Of a stretch of 64,000 bases of DNA, positions 40,494-50,039 are shown in pieces. Below the pieces are notes generated by a model. That model searched no databases. It saw nothing but the letters and a program-made list of their open reading frames with translations, and had not been told where the DNA came from. Source of the stretch: Pseudomonas sp. PDNC002 (lineage in GTDB: Bacteria > Pseudomonadota > Gammaproteobacteria > Pseudomonadales > Pseudomonadaceae); assembly GCF_016919445.1 (NCBI RefSeq), contig NZ_CP070356.1:565501-629500 (forward strand). Reading direction: 5' to 3'. Each line of letters starts with the position of its first letter. The first letter of the stretch is position 1. The position numbers and the translations under genes are program-made.

Positions 40494-41506
40494 CAGCCTT
40501 CCTGGTGGTAGGCAGTAGCGCGCTCGACTTCTTCCTTCGAGCCAAGGAACACCGCTACGCGCTGGTGCAGGCTGTCGGGCTGGATGTCGAGGATGCGCTG
40601 GCGGCCGTTGGTGGCGGCGCCGCCGGCCTGCTCGATGATGAAGGACATCGGGTTGGCTTCGTACATCAGGCGCAGCTTGCCGGGCTTCTCCGCCTCGCGG
40701 GAATCACGCGGGTACATGAACACGCCGCCGCGGGTCAGGATGCGGTGTACGTCGGCCACCATGGAGGCGATCCAGCGCATGTTGTAGTTCTTGCCCAGCG
40801 GGCCTTCCTTGCCGGCCAGCAGCTCGTCGACGTAGCGCTTCACGGGGGCTTCCCAGTGGCGCTGGTTGGACATGTTGATGGCGAATTCGGCGGTGCTGGT
40901 GGGAACCTTGATGTCGTCGTGGGTCATCACGAAGCTGCCCAGCTCGCGGTCCAGGGTGAAGCCTTTCACACCGTTGCCCAGGGTCAGGATCAGCATGGTC
41001 TGCGGGCCATAGATGGCATAGCCGGCGGCAACCTGGGTGGTGCCCTTCTGCAGGAACGCCTCTTCACGCAGGCTGTCGTTCTGGCTCAGGTACTCATGCG
41101 GGCAACGCAGCACGGAGAAGATGGTGCCGACCGAGACGTTGACGTCGATGTTGGAGGAACCGTCCAGCGGGTCGAAGACCAGCAGGTACGCGCCCTTCGG
41201 GTATTTGCCCGGAATCTGGTAGGGATGGTCCATTTCCTCGGAGGCCATGCCGGCCAGGTTGCCGGCCCACTCGTTGGCTTCCAGGAGGATTTCGTTGGAG
41301 AGGACGTCGAGCTTCTTCTGCACCTCGCCCTGGACGTTCTCGGTTTCCATGCTGCCCAGCACGCCACCCAGCGCGCCCTTGGACACGGCGTGGCTGATTT
41401 CCTTGCACGCGCGGGCCACCACTTCCACGAGGTGACGCAGGTCGGCCGGGGTGTTGTGACTGCGGGTCTGCTCGATCAGGTAGCGGCTCAGGGTAACGCG
41501 GGACAT
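40493..41506 (-). CDS. fbp: Fructose-1,6-bisphosphatase, class 1
   Basis: 337 aa. It hydrolyses fructose-1,6-bisphosphate in gluconeogenesis. The metal-binding motif [21 protein letters not shown], upstream EEMD and C-terminal [20 protein letters not shown] are conserved. Length is normal. A gluconeogenic enzyme suits an organism living on amino and organic acids. Confidence 0.97.
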   Translation of the reverse strand: MSRVTLSRYLIEQTRSHNTPADLRHLVEVVARACKEISHAVSKGALGGVLGSMETENVQGEVQKKLDVLSNEILLEANEWAGNLAGMASEEMDHPYQIPGKYPKGAYLLVFDPLDGSSNIDVNVSVGTIFSVLRCPHEYLSQNDSLREEAFLQKGTTQVAAGYAIYGPQTMLILTLGNGVKGFTLDRELGSFVMTHDDIKVPTSTAEFAINMSNQRHWEAPVKRYVDELLAGKEGPLGKNYNMRWIASMVADVHRILTRGGVFMYPRDSREAEKPGKLRLMYEANPMSFIIEQAGGAATNGRQRILDIQPDSLHQRVAVFLGSKEEVERATAYHQEG

Positions 41507-41652
41507 GGAAGGCTCCAGGGGAGAAGATGGAAAAAATCAGGGCGCATTCTAGCGTGGAAACGCTGGCGACGCCTCCTTGCACGAAGCCTCGCCGAATGCT
41601 TGGAGCCCGCCGGCTGTGGGCAGTTCCCCACCCGCGCCCGGCGCCGCGACCT

Positions 41653-42183
41653 TCAGCCGCGTCCCAGCTCGCCGTTGAGATCGGCCTGGACGATTTCCAC
41701 CCAGTAGCCATCGGGGTCGGCGATGAAGGCAACGTTCTTCATGCCGCGCGTGAGCGGCTTGACGAACGGCACCCCGAGCGCCTCGAAACGGGCGCAGGCG
41801 GCGTGGATATCCGGCACGCTGAAGCAGATATGGCCAAAACCGCGCGGCTCGCTGTTGCCGTTGTGGTACTGGCTGTCGTCGGACTCGGTGCCCCAGTTGT
41901 GGGTCAGTTCCAGCACCGACTCTCGACCGAAGGTGTAGCGCTGGCGCGCGCCGGTGTCGGCCGGCACGTCGCGGCCCTTGGTGTGCGCCAGGAAGTACAA
42001 CGAGAAACGCCCTTCCTCGAAATCCAGTCGGCGCAGCAGGCGCATGCCCAGCACACGGGTGTAGAAGTCCAGAGACGGCTCCGGGTTCTTCACCCGCAGC
42101 ATGGTGTGGTTGAACACGTAGTCCTGGGTGACGGCTTCAGGCTCGGCGCAGACGCCGGGTTGCAGCTCGGTGGTGAAGGTCAT
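41653..42183 (-). CDS. gloA: Lactoylglutathione lyase (glyoxalase I)
   Basis: 176 aa, the longer eukaryote-like (zinc-type) form. Metal ligands are visible as His in FNHTMLRVKNP, Glu in VLELTHNWGTE, His in GFGHICFSVPD and Glu in DGYWVEIVQ. It converts the methylglyoxal-glutathione hemithioacetal to S-lactoylglutathione. The longer type usually uses Zn, whereas E. coli-type GloA uses Ni. The metal here is inferred from length class. Confidence 0.94.
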   Translation of the reverse strand: MTFTTELQPGVCAEPEAVTQDYVFNHTMLRVKNPEPSLDFYTRVLGMRLLRRLDFEEGRFSLYFLAHTKGRDVPADTGARQRYTFGRESVLELTHNWGTESDDSQYHNGNSEPRGFGHICFSVPDIHAACARFEALGVPFVKPLTRGMKNVAFIADPDGYWVEIVQADLNGELGRG

Positions 42184-42287
42184 GGCGGGTCCTCGCGAAA
42201 CGGACCGGCAGTGTAGCGGCGAGCAGATCAGGCGGGGTAACAGCGGGGTATTACGAGCGGACCGGCCGGGCTCTGGAGCGAGAGCAA

Positions 42288-42669
42288 CCCCCTCACCCCA
42301 GCCCTCTCCCCATGGGAGAGGGAGCCATCCGGAGCGAAAGCCTGGCTTGGGAGCCTTCCTTCACAGCGGTCGGAGCGAAGCTGCGTAGGTGATCACCAGA
42401 AACTCCGATCAGCCCTCCCCCCAAGGCAGAAGGCGCCGTCCGGAGCAAAAGCACGGTTTGAGACATTTCCTTCACAGCGATCGAAGCGAAGCTGCGCACG
42501 TGATCGCCAGGCGCTCCGATCAGCCCTCCTCCCAAGGCAGAGGGCGCCCTCCGGAGCGAAAGCACGGCTTGGGACCCTTCCTCCACAGCGGTCGAAGCGA
42601 AGCTGCGCACGTTATCGCCAGGCGCTCCGATCAGCCCCCTCTCCCTCTGGGAGAGGGTTGGGGTGAGGG
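42288..42669. repeat. Palindrome-bounded tandem array with a 111-bp unit (3 copies)
   Basis: Outer ends CCCCTCACCCCAGCCCTCTCCC and GGGAGAGGGTTGGGGTGAGGG match the other elements of this family. The internal unit is different: it starts CCGGAGCGAAAGC and includes CACAGCGGTCG, AGCGAAGCTGCG and CGCTCCGATCAGCCC, starting near 42331, 42442 and 42553. It fills most of the 526-bp gloA-estA gap; nothing else is supported there. Confidence 0.9.
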
Positions 42670-42709
42670 CAACGCCTGGCACCAGACCTTGCCCATCACT
42701 CCATGCCGA

Positions 42710-44620
42710 TCAGAAGTCCAGGCTCAGTGCCAGGTTCACGCCCTGGGCCAGGTCATCGCTGCTGCGGTGCGCGCTGTAGCCGCCGCGCAGCGACAGCTCC
42801 GGGGTCAGCTTCTGGGCGAAGCCGATGGTGGCGCGCTGCAGGTGGCTCTGCGGGGTGTAGCCCTGCAGGCTGAAGCCGACGTCCGGCAGGCTGGTGAAGT
42901 TCATCCCGACGTTCTGGGTGTCGTCGGCATACTCACGCTCCACGGCGATCTCACCGAACAGTTGAGTATCCTGCGACAGGTCCAGCTTGCCCTGCAGGCC
43001 GGCGCCGAGGCGGCGGGAGTAGCGGTTCTGCTCGTCATAGGCCAGCGCGGTGGAACGACCGCTGCCCTCTTCGTAGCCGTCCACTTTCACCCGCGCCCAG
43101 TCGGCGCTGACGAAGGGCGACAGGTGCCAGTTCTCGCCGCCCTGGGCGATGTCGTAGCCCAGGCGACCGCTGAAGGCCAGCAGGCTGCCGTCGGTGTCGG
43201 CCTTCTCCTCGACCTCGTGGTTGATGATGGAGAACTTGCGGTTGGCGTCATCGAAGTCGAGCTTGCCGCCGGTCACGGAAGCATCCGCCCACCAGCGGTT
43301 CTGCTGGAACTGCACGAACAGGCTGCCCAGGTAACTGTTGAGCTTGTAGTCGGAGTCGTCCGCGCCCAGCTCCAGTTTCTGCCGGTAGAAGCCCAGCGAC
43401 CCGCCCACGCGCCAGGCCTCGTCGAGACGATAGCTGGTGCCCAGGGTCAGGTTCGCGCCGTAGCCGGAGCCGTCTGCCGCGCTGTCCTGGTCGTCATAGT
43501 CCAGGTGCTGCGCGCCGCCGGTGACGAAGCCGCGCCACTGGTTCACGCCCTGCCAGTTTTCCCAGTCCGCCAGCCACTGGCTGCGCAGCTGGTCCTGGTA
43601 GGCGTTGTAGGTGCCCAGCGCCATCTCCGGCAGCATGGTCGCTTCCCACGGCGCGGAGAGCACCGAGTAGGCATAGTCGGCGATCAGCATCTGGCCGGCG
43701 ATGGTCGGGTGCACGCCGTCGTTGAACAGCAGCTTGGTCGGATCAGGATTGCTTCCGCCGATGCCGTAGACCGGGTTGGTCGAACCGGGTGCGCAGGTAC
43801 TGAAACAGGTATTCACCAGGTTCTGGTCGGTGGCCAAACCAAAGGAGCCCGGATCGGCGAGCACTTCCTTGAACATCGCCGGGATGTTCAGCGGAATCAC
43901 GTTGGCGTTGGAGGCGGCCAACTGGGTCACCAGCTCCTGGTTGAAGATGCCGGAAAGCTGAGTGCCTATGGCCTGAAGCCCGGACCCATTGGTGGCCGGA
44001 GTCTGGCCGAGGTCGGGCAGCAGCCAGACCATGATGTAACGTGCGCCGGCATTGTGCAGTGCATCCACGCTGTCGACCAGGCGGCCAGCCGCGGCACGCG
44101 CGGTGGGGTCGTTGGTGATGCGTAGCTGGAGGAAGTCGTTGCCGCCGCCGGTGAGGTAGTACAGCGCGTTCGGGTCGGCGCGGTTGTTCACCAGATAGCC
44201 GTCGCGGGTCCGGCTGGTGGAACCGGAGGTCACCACCGAGCCCCCCGGCGCGGTGATCGAATCGTAGATCTGGTCCGTGCGGTAGCCACCCACTGCCCAG
44301 TCATTACCGTCCACGGCACCGGGCACCAGCGAAGTCGAAGGATTCAGGTCGGCGGCATTGATGCCCAGCTTGCCACCCAGGATCATCGGGGCGGTGGGGC
44401 CGAATGCTTCGCCATTGCCACTGACGTAGGTCGGGCCGACTCGGTTGGTGAAGCGAGTGCCGGAACCAGCGGGACCGCCGGCGTCGGCGAACTGGCCGGA
44501 ATCGCTCAGGCTGTCGCCGAACACGACCATGGTGGAATACGGCGAGGGGGCTGCGGAGGCCTGCGAGGCAATGGCCAAGATGCACGCGGCCGCCAGCGGG
44601 GTGAGCGCCTGTCTGATCAT
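42710..44620 (-). CDS. estA: GDSL-family autotransporter esterase
   Basis: 636 aa, ATG 44620 (MIRQALTPLAAACILAIA...). A signal peptide is cleaved near SQASA-AP. The GDSL passenger has the Ser motif VFGDSLSDSGQF, Gly block, Asn motif GGGNDFLQL and FNDGVHPT with the catalytic Asp-His. The last ~280 residues form an autotransporter beta-barrel with alternating strands and terminal Phe (LALSLDF). It anchors the esterase on the cell surface. P. aeruginosa EstA is linked to rhamnolipid production and motility. Confidence 0.96.
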   Translation of the reverse strand: MIRQALTPLAAACILAIASQASAAPSPYSTMVVFGDSLSDSGQFADAGGPAGSGTRFTNRVGPTYVSGNGEAFGPTAPMILGGKLGINAADLNPSTSLVPGAVDGNDWAVGGYRTDQIYDSITAPGGSVVTSGSTSRTRDGYLVNNRADPNALYYLTGGGNDFLQLRITNDPTARAAAGRLVDSVDALHNAGARYIMVWLLPDLGQTPATNGSGLQAIGTQLSGIFNQELVTQLAASNANVIPLNIPAMFKEVLADPGSFGLATDQNLVNTCFSTCAPGSTNPVYGIGGSNPDPTKLLFNDGVHPTIAGQMLIADYAYSVLSAPWEATMLPEMALGTYNAYQDQLRSQWLADWENWQGVNQWRGFVTGGAQHLDYDDQDSAADGSGYGANLTLGTSYRLDEAWRVGGSLGFYRQKLELGADDSDYKLNSYLGSLFVQFQQNRWWADASVTGGKLDFDDANRKFSIINHEVEEKADTDGSLLAFSGRLGYDIAQGGENWHLSPFVSADWARVKVDGYEEGSGRSTALAYDEQNRYSRRLGAGLQGKLDLSQDTQLFGEIAVEREYADDTQNVGMNFTSLPDVGFSLQGYTPQSHLQRATIGFAQKLTPELSLRGGYSAHRSSDDLAQGVNLALSLDF

Positions 44621-44722
44621 TCTGCTACTCCATGCTTTGTTGTTATTCGGGCAATCAGAACAACAAGACAGTAACAGAATTCCTACAGTCGGCACCCCTA
44701 TCTTGCGGCGATCAGCGTCGAT

Positions 44723-46087
44723 TCAGCTCGCTTGGCGATTGCCTTTGAGCAGGCTCAGCGCCATCAGCGCCAGCAGACCGACGCCGGCCAGCAGCAAGGC
44801 CCACAGGCCATAGCGTTTCCACTGCGTATCAGACTTGGCCACGCTCACCGCCGCTTGCGGCGCTGGTGCCTGCAAGGTGCCCTTCAGGCGCGCGTCGCCC
44901 ATTGCCGCCAGGCGCTTGGGCTCATAACCCGGCACCAGTGTGCTGAGCGGCAGCCCCGCATCGGTCGCCGACGCACTTCCCACCGCCAGCTCATAGGGCG
45001 CTCCTCCGCGCGCCAGGAACACCAGCTCGGTCGCGCGCACGCCAACGCTCAGGTGGGCGGTCGAGCCACCCAGGCCGCCACCGCGCGAATCCACCTGCAG
45101 ACGCAACTGGCCAAGCGTGGTGCCCGGCAGCTCCAGTTCCTCCTGGGTGATCTCGCCGCCCTGCCCGGGCAGCCGGTACAGCACGCCACGCGCCAGCGGC
45201 GTCCACTGCACGTTGCCGTCGTGGCGGCCGGAAATCACCACCGGCGCCAGAGTGTTGTCCTGCACCAGGGGGATGCGCACGCGCTCCACCGGCAACGCCA
45301 GCGGCAGGCTCCAGGTGAAGTCGCCATTGTTGTCCGCCTTGGCCGCCAGCGGCTCGGACCACAGCATCGGCACCGGACCGGTGCTGCTGCGACTGCCACT
45401 GAGCGTGGCACCCACCAGTTGCGCAGCCTGCTCGGGCGACTCCCACCACAGGCGCAGGTAGCGCGCCGTCTCGCCGGGCAGCGCGATGTCGTTCTGCTCG
45501 ATGCGCTGGCCGTTGAAGTCCAACCGCGCCAGCTGCCCTTCACCCAGCGAGCGCCAGTGTTCCAGATCGTCACTGGCCTCGATGCGCAGTCGCTGGAAGC
45601 CGTCGCTGTCAGCGGTCCAATCCAGCTGCAGGCGATCCAGCGGCAGGTCGCCTGCGCCGGTTTCCAGCAGCCAGCCGCGTAGCACCTGAGTCTTGTCCTG
45701 GGCGGGAGCGCTCGGGGAAATCTCAAGGATGGTGCCGGTGGTGCTGCGAACGATCTTCAGGTTGTCTGCCGCGGCGCTGCCGGCCGCCCCGCGCAACGGA
45801 AAGATGCGCGCCTGCAGCTCACTACGCACTTCCTTCTCGCTGGCCGCGCTGCTGCGCAGGCTATAGGGAAGCGCTTCACCCTCGGCGTTGAAAACACGCA
45901 CATCGCGCAGGTCACCATGGCGCGCGGCGAACAGTACGTCGATGGGCAACTGCACGCGGTACCACGGGCCGTTGCCGGACACCTCCAGCGGTACCCGATT
46001 GGAGAAGTCCGTCGGCGCCAGCGCGGCGCTGGCGTTGGCGCTCAGCAGCCAGGCACCGGCAAGCAGGACAAGGGCGTTGGGCTTCAT
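44723..46087 (-). CDS. DUF3999 family membrane-anchored protein
   Basis: 454 aa. A signal peptide (LVLLAGAWLLSANASA) is followed by a large periplasmic beta-rich region with APTDFSNRVPLEVSGNGPWYRVQLP and LRLWWESPEQ, and one C-terminal TM helix (LWALLLAGVGLLALMALSLL) with a basic tail. Function unknown. Its start overlaps the stop of the DUF2339 gene by 4 bp, a pairing I know from other proteobacteria. Confidence 0.88.
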   Translation of the reverse strand: MKPNALVLLAGAWLLSANASAALAPTDFSNRVPLEVSGNGPWYRVQLPIDVLFAARHGDLRDVRVFNAEGEALPYSLRSSAASEKEVRSELQARIFPLRGAAGSAAADNLKIVRSTTGTILEISPSAPAQDKTQVLRGWLLETGAGDLPLDRLQLDWTADSDGFQRLRIEASDDLEHWRSLGEGQLARLDFNGQRIEQNDIALPGETARYLRLWWESPEQAAQLVGATLSGSRSSTGPVPMLWSEPLAAKADNNGDFTWSLPLALPVERVRIPLVQDNTLAPVVISGRHDGNVQWTPLARGVLYRLPGQGGEITQEELELPGTTLGQLRLQVDSRGGGLGGSTAHLSVGVRATELVFLARGGAPYELAVGSASATDAGLPLSTLVPGYEPKRLAAMGDARLKGTLQAPAPQAAVSVAKSDTQWKRYGLWALLLAGVGLLALMALSLLKGNRQAS

Positions 46088-49000
46088 GCGGAAGGTTGCT
46101 CCTGTTGCAATGGTTCTTCGGCCGCTGGCCGGCGCGGCGGCAGCGGTGCGAAGTAGCCGACGATCAGCATCAGCACGCCGACGCCGATGAAGGAAATGAT
46201 GCGTTCCAGGCTGCCGCCGCTGGCGCGGTCGACGAGGAACAGTTTGATCACCACTACGGCCAGCAACACCACGCCGACCACCCAGAAATCACGGCGGCCG
46301 CGCAGGTGCCCGACGATCATCAGGCCCAGTGCGATCAGCGCCCAGACGATGGACAGCCCGGCCTGCACCAGCATGGACTGGCTCAGGGAGTCGAACTCGA
46401 ACGGCACGCCGCCCCAGTGATGGGCGGTGCGGCACACGGCCATGGTCAGCAAGGCGAACAGCGAAACGCCCAGCACGGCCTGCACCGGCAGGCGCAGGCT
46501 GGATTCGCTCAGACCAAATTGCGGCAGTCCCAGGCGCGTCCACTGGAAGATGGCCGCCAGTACGATCAGCATGCCCAACTCCAGCGGGTTGAGCAGCGGC
46601 AGGTACGGCAGCGGATCGGCCGCGCCATTGCTGAACAGATTGACCAACCAGAACCAACCCAGCAGCGCCAACGCTACCGGCGCGGCGGCGATGGCGCGGT
46701 ACTCGCGCTCGAACGCCGCCACCGGCCACGGCAGGCGGCGCACGCCGCCCATGAGGATCAGGAACAGGCTCGGCACCAGCGCCCAGCCCAGCCAGCGCCA
46801 GGCGTTGTAGTGCTCGGCCAGGGCGAGGAACAGGTAGCGCAGCTCCAGCGCCAGCACACCGATGACCAGCCAGCAGCCGAGCACGTGGGCGGCTCGCGCG
46901 GCAAGGCGCGGCAGCAGAGCATCGAGACGGCGCAGCACGAAGAAGTGCACCGCGAACACCGCCAGCCAGCCGAGCCAGCCCATCTCCGCCACCGGGTCAT
47001 AGGCGCTGTACCAGACGCTGACCAGCGCCACCAACGACAGCGGCACCAGTGCCAGGCACAGCAGCGCCAGCGCGCGCCATTGCTCGCGGTGCGCCAGCAA
47101 CGACCAGAGGCCGACGCTGATTGCGGCGACCAGCAGCGCCACGTGCTCGCGCATGTCGCTAGGCACGAAGCGGGCAATCTCCCACAGCGCGGTCAGCGCC
47201 CACCAGCCGGCACCCCAGACCAGCAGCAACTGCGACAACTGCTCCAGCCCGAGTCCGCCCAGCGCGAGGCTACGCTCGCGCTCGCTGGCCCGGTGCAGGC
47301 GCCAGGCGCCGACCAGCGCGGCCAGCGCCAGCACCGCCGGGGTCCAGAAGCCCATGTGCGCCAATGGTTTGAGGCCTGCGCTGGGAAGGTCGCCGAACAA
47401 TGCCGAGCCACCGAACAGAAACGCCCCCGCGCCGATCACCTGCAGCACGAGGCCGAAGACGAACGCCGCACGCTGCTGCAATTGCAGGCTGAGCCAGAGA
47501 ATCAGCAGACCGCTGCCCGACCACACCGCCGCCGCCGTTTGCCACGGCAGCACGAACAACACGGCCAGGTTGATGAACGCCAGGCCCAGCAGCAGGACGA
47601 CGCTCAAGCCAAGCATCAGCCGGCGGTCATCGCGCACCAGCGAATCCCGCGCGGCGATCAGCATCCCGGCGATCAGCGCCAGGCCGATGAACGAGGCTGT
47701 GACCAGTCCGCGCCAGCCGGAACCGAGCACGCCGCCCCCCTCTTCCGCACCGTGCAGGTGCAGGAGGAAGACCGCCCCGCCGAGCAGTTGCACGGCGAAG
47801 GCGCAGGCCAGGAAGGTGCGCGAACGCAGGCGCAGGCCGGCGAACAACGTGCCCAGCCCGGCCAGCGCCCAGGCCATGGCAGTGCCGTCCGCGCCCATCA
47901 GCAGCGGCGCGATCAGGTAGAGGAAAGCCAGGCCGAAGGCCGCCAGCACCGGGCGGGCGTTGGGCTCCCAGCGGCGTAGCGTCTGAGGATCGGCCCGGCG
48001 CAGGTTCCAGAAGCTGAACAGCAACGCGATACCGAGCATCAGTGCGCCCAGCGGTGCGCCTTCCAGCAACGTCAGCGACAACGGATCGGCGCGCAATTCC
48101 GCGAGGAACGCCAGCGCCGCGCCAACCTGTAGCAACAGCGCGAAAATCCGCGCCAACGGCCGCTGTTGGCGCAGCCCAAGCCAGAAGATACCGGCACCCT
48201 CCACCGCCCAGGCGGCGGAAGTCCAACGCGCATCCAGGCCCAGCGGAATCGCCAGGGTGCCGAATACCACGCCCAGCGCCAGGCAGGTTTCCACCAGCAG
48301 CAACGCGCGGCCGGCGGTGCGCCCGGCCAGCAGGCGGGCGAGCACCATGTAGAACAGGCCCAGCGCCAGGGCGCTGAAAGCAGCGCCGAATTCCAGGTGC
48401 TGGATAATCCCGTACTGCAGGCCGAAGCCTACCAACGGCGTGCCGAACAGCACGGTGCCGTCGACGTAGTCGGTCTGCCGCGCCGACCAGCGCAGCAGCG
48501 CCTCGCGGGAGTCGTCCTCCGGCGCGCCAGCCGCTTCGCGCAGGCGACGGCGGGCGAACAGCAGGCCGATGGCGACGTAGGTGAGGAAGAACAGGACCAG
48601 GAACGGCTCGGTGGTGGCGAACAGCTCAGGCTTGTACGAACGCAGCCCCCAGGCCAGGCCGATACCGAAGGTGCCGAAGAAGCCGATCAGGTTGAGCATC
48701 CGCCAGGCCTTGAACCAGGCGATGGCGAAGATGCCGGCATTGAGCAGGGCAAAGTAGCTGAACAGCGCGACATGGCTGCCGCCGCCGGTGGAGGCCAGGA
48801 TCGGCGCGGCGAAACCGCCCAGCGCCGCCGCGGCGGCCAGGCCCAGTGCATCCTGGAGGATGGCGAGGATCGCCGAGAACAGCGTGACCGCGACCAGCAG
48901 GACGAAGCCGGCCTGCGGGTCGATCAGCACCTCACCGTGGTTCATCGCCGGATACAGCTTGATGCTGGCGAATACCGTCAGGTACAGCACCGCAATGCCG

Positions 49001-49818
49001 GTGCCCTGCAGGACCAGCGCATAGGCCGGGCGGCGATGACGCAGCCACCAGCCCAGGCCGAGCAGCGCCAGGGCGGCAGCGGCGGTACCGATATACGGGC
49101 CCTGCGGCGGCATGGTCATGCCTTCGGTGGCATAGCGCAGCAGGAAGGCCAGACCGAGGAACAGCAGCAGCACACCGACCCGCAGCACGGTGTTGCCGCC
49201 GAAAAGCCAATCGCGTGCGGCACCGAAGGCGCGCTGGAACAGCGACGGCTCCGGTGGCCGGGGCGGCAGCGGCGGCGCGCTGGGAGCGACCCGCGGCTGA
49301 GGCGGTTCGACACGGGCGTGTGGCGCTTCGGCCTGGGCCACGGGCGTTTCGATGGGCTCAAGGGGCTCGAGGGCCAGATCGGACCACTCGATAGGCGCCT
49401 CCACGCGCGCAGCGGCAGCCGGGGTCGGCGTTTGCTCAGCGGCGGTCAGCTCGATGTTCCAGTCCAGCTCCGGCGCGGACGTCTCGGACACGTCCTGCAC
49501 GACTTCGGGCTGCGGTTCCGGCTGGGATGGCGCGGCCGGGGCAGGCGGCGCAACGAATTCGACGCTCGCTGGCGGCGCTTGCTCGGCACGGCGCTCGGCC
49601 TGCAGCAGGCGCTCGTACAGGACCTTGGTTCCCTGGTCGAAACGTTCGCCAAAGACCTTCAGCTCATTGCGAAGGCTGGCATTCTCCCGCGCCAGGCTGT
49701 GCAGCGCGAAGGTCTGCCCCAACGCCAGCCCGAAGGCCGCGCCCAACACCGCCCCGGTGATCGACTCACCCGCGGCGGCGCCGATGACCAGGCCGACCAG
49801 CATGAAAATCCATTGCAT
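46084..49818 (-). CDS. DUF2339 family very large multi-pass membrane protein
   Basis: 1244 aa from ATG 49818 (MQWIFMLVGLVIGAAAGESI). One N-terminal TM helix is followed by a short coiled-coil-like stretch (ASLRNELKVFGERFDQGTKVLYERLLQAERRAEQ) and a ~100-residue Pro/Glu/Ala-rich linker. After that, from about residue 200, there are 25 or more hydrophobic helices to the end. No catalytic motif is recognised. It is co-transcribed with the DUF3999 protein; a joint envelope role is inferred. Confidence 0.88.
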   Translation of the reverse strand: MQWIFMLVGLVIGAAAGESITGAVLGAAFGLALGQTFALHSLARENASLRNELKVFGERFDQGTKVLYERLLQAERRAEQAPPASVEFVAPPAPAAPSQPEPQPEVVQDVSETSAPELDWNIELTAAEQTPTPAAAARVEAPIEWSDLALEPLEPIETPVAQAEAPHARVEPPQPRVAPSAPPLPPRPPEPSLFQRAFGAARDWLFGGNTVLRVGVLLLFLGLAFLLRYATEGMTMPPQGPYIGTAAAALALLGLGWWLRHRRPAYALVLQGTGIAVLYLTVFASIKLYPAMNHGEVLIDPQAGFVLLVAVTLFSAILAILQDALGLAAAAALGGFAAPILASTGGGSHVALFSYFALLNAGIFAIAWFKAWRMLNLIGFFGTFGIGLAWGLRSYKPELFATTEPFLVLFFLTYVAIGLLFARRRLREAAGAPEDDSREALLRWSARQTDYVDGTVLFGTPLVGFGLQYGIIQHLEFGAAFSALALGLFYMVLARLLAGRTAGRALLLVETCLALGVVFGTLAIPLGLDARWTSAAWAVEGAGIFWLGLRQQRPLARIFALLLQVGAALAFLAELRADPLSLTLLEGAPLGALMLGIALLFSFWNLRRADPQTLRRWEPNARPVLAAFGLAFLYLIAPLLMGADGTAMAWALAGLGTLFAGLRLRSRTFLACAFAVQLLGGAVFLLHLHGAEEGGGVLGSGWRGLVTASFIGLALIAGMLIAARDSLVRDDRRLMLGLSVVLLLGLAFINLAVLFVLPWQTAAAVWSGSGLLILWLSLQLQQRAAFVFGLVLQVIGAGAFLFGGSALFGDLPSAGLKPLAHMGFWTPAVLALAALVGAWRLHRASERERSLALGGLGLEQLSQLLLVWGAGWWALTALWEIARFVPSDMREHVALLVAAISVGLWSLLAHREQWRALALLCLALVPLSLVALVSVWYSAYDPVAEMGWLGWLAVFAVHFFVLRRLDALLPRLAARAAHVLGCWLVIGVLALELRYLFLALAEHYNAWRWLGWALVPSLFLILMGGVRRLPWPVAAFEREYRAIAAAPVALALLGWFWLVNLFSNGAADPLPYLPLLNPLELGMLIVLAAIFQWTRLGLPQFGLSESSLRLPVQAVLGVSLFALLTMAVCRTAHHWGGVPFEFDSLSQSMLVQAGLSIVWALIALGLMIVGHLRGRRDFWVVGVVLLAVVVIKLFLVDRASGGSLERIISFIGVGVLMLIVGYFAPLPPRRPAAEEPLQQEQPSA

Positions 49819-49995
49819 GCTTTCGATTCCTTGAGGTTCTGTGCGAGTCCATCCCAAACCGGACGGCAACGTCCGGGAACCTGAGTATATCGACCGCCCC
49901 TCAGCGGGCGCAGCTCGACATCACGCGTACGAAATATCTGACGAAAAAATAAGCAGACCAGACACAACCTGCCGCCTTCCTGGCTTCAAAAAACG

Positions 49996-50024
49996 AAAAA
50001 GCCGGGCAAATGCCCGGCTTTTCC
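49996..50024 (-). terminator. Rho-independent terminator of typA
   Basis: AAAAAGCCGGGCA AA TGCCCGGCTTTT; on the minus strand the GC stem is followed by TTTTTCG, about 20 bp after the typA stop. Confidence 0.88.
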
Positions 50025-50039
50025 TTGCTACCAGTCGAA

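Noticed and set aside
42389..44125. 578-codon plus-strand frame opposite estA
   Set aside because: Antisense shadow that starts inside the 111-bp tandem array.
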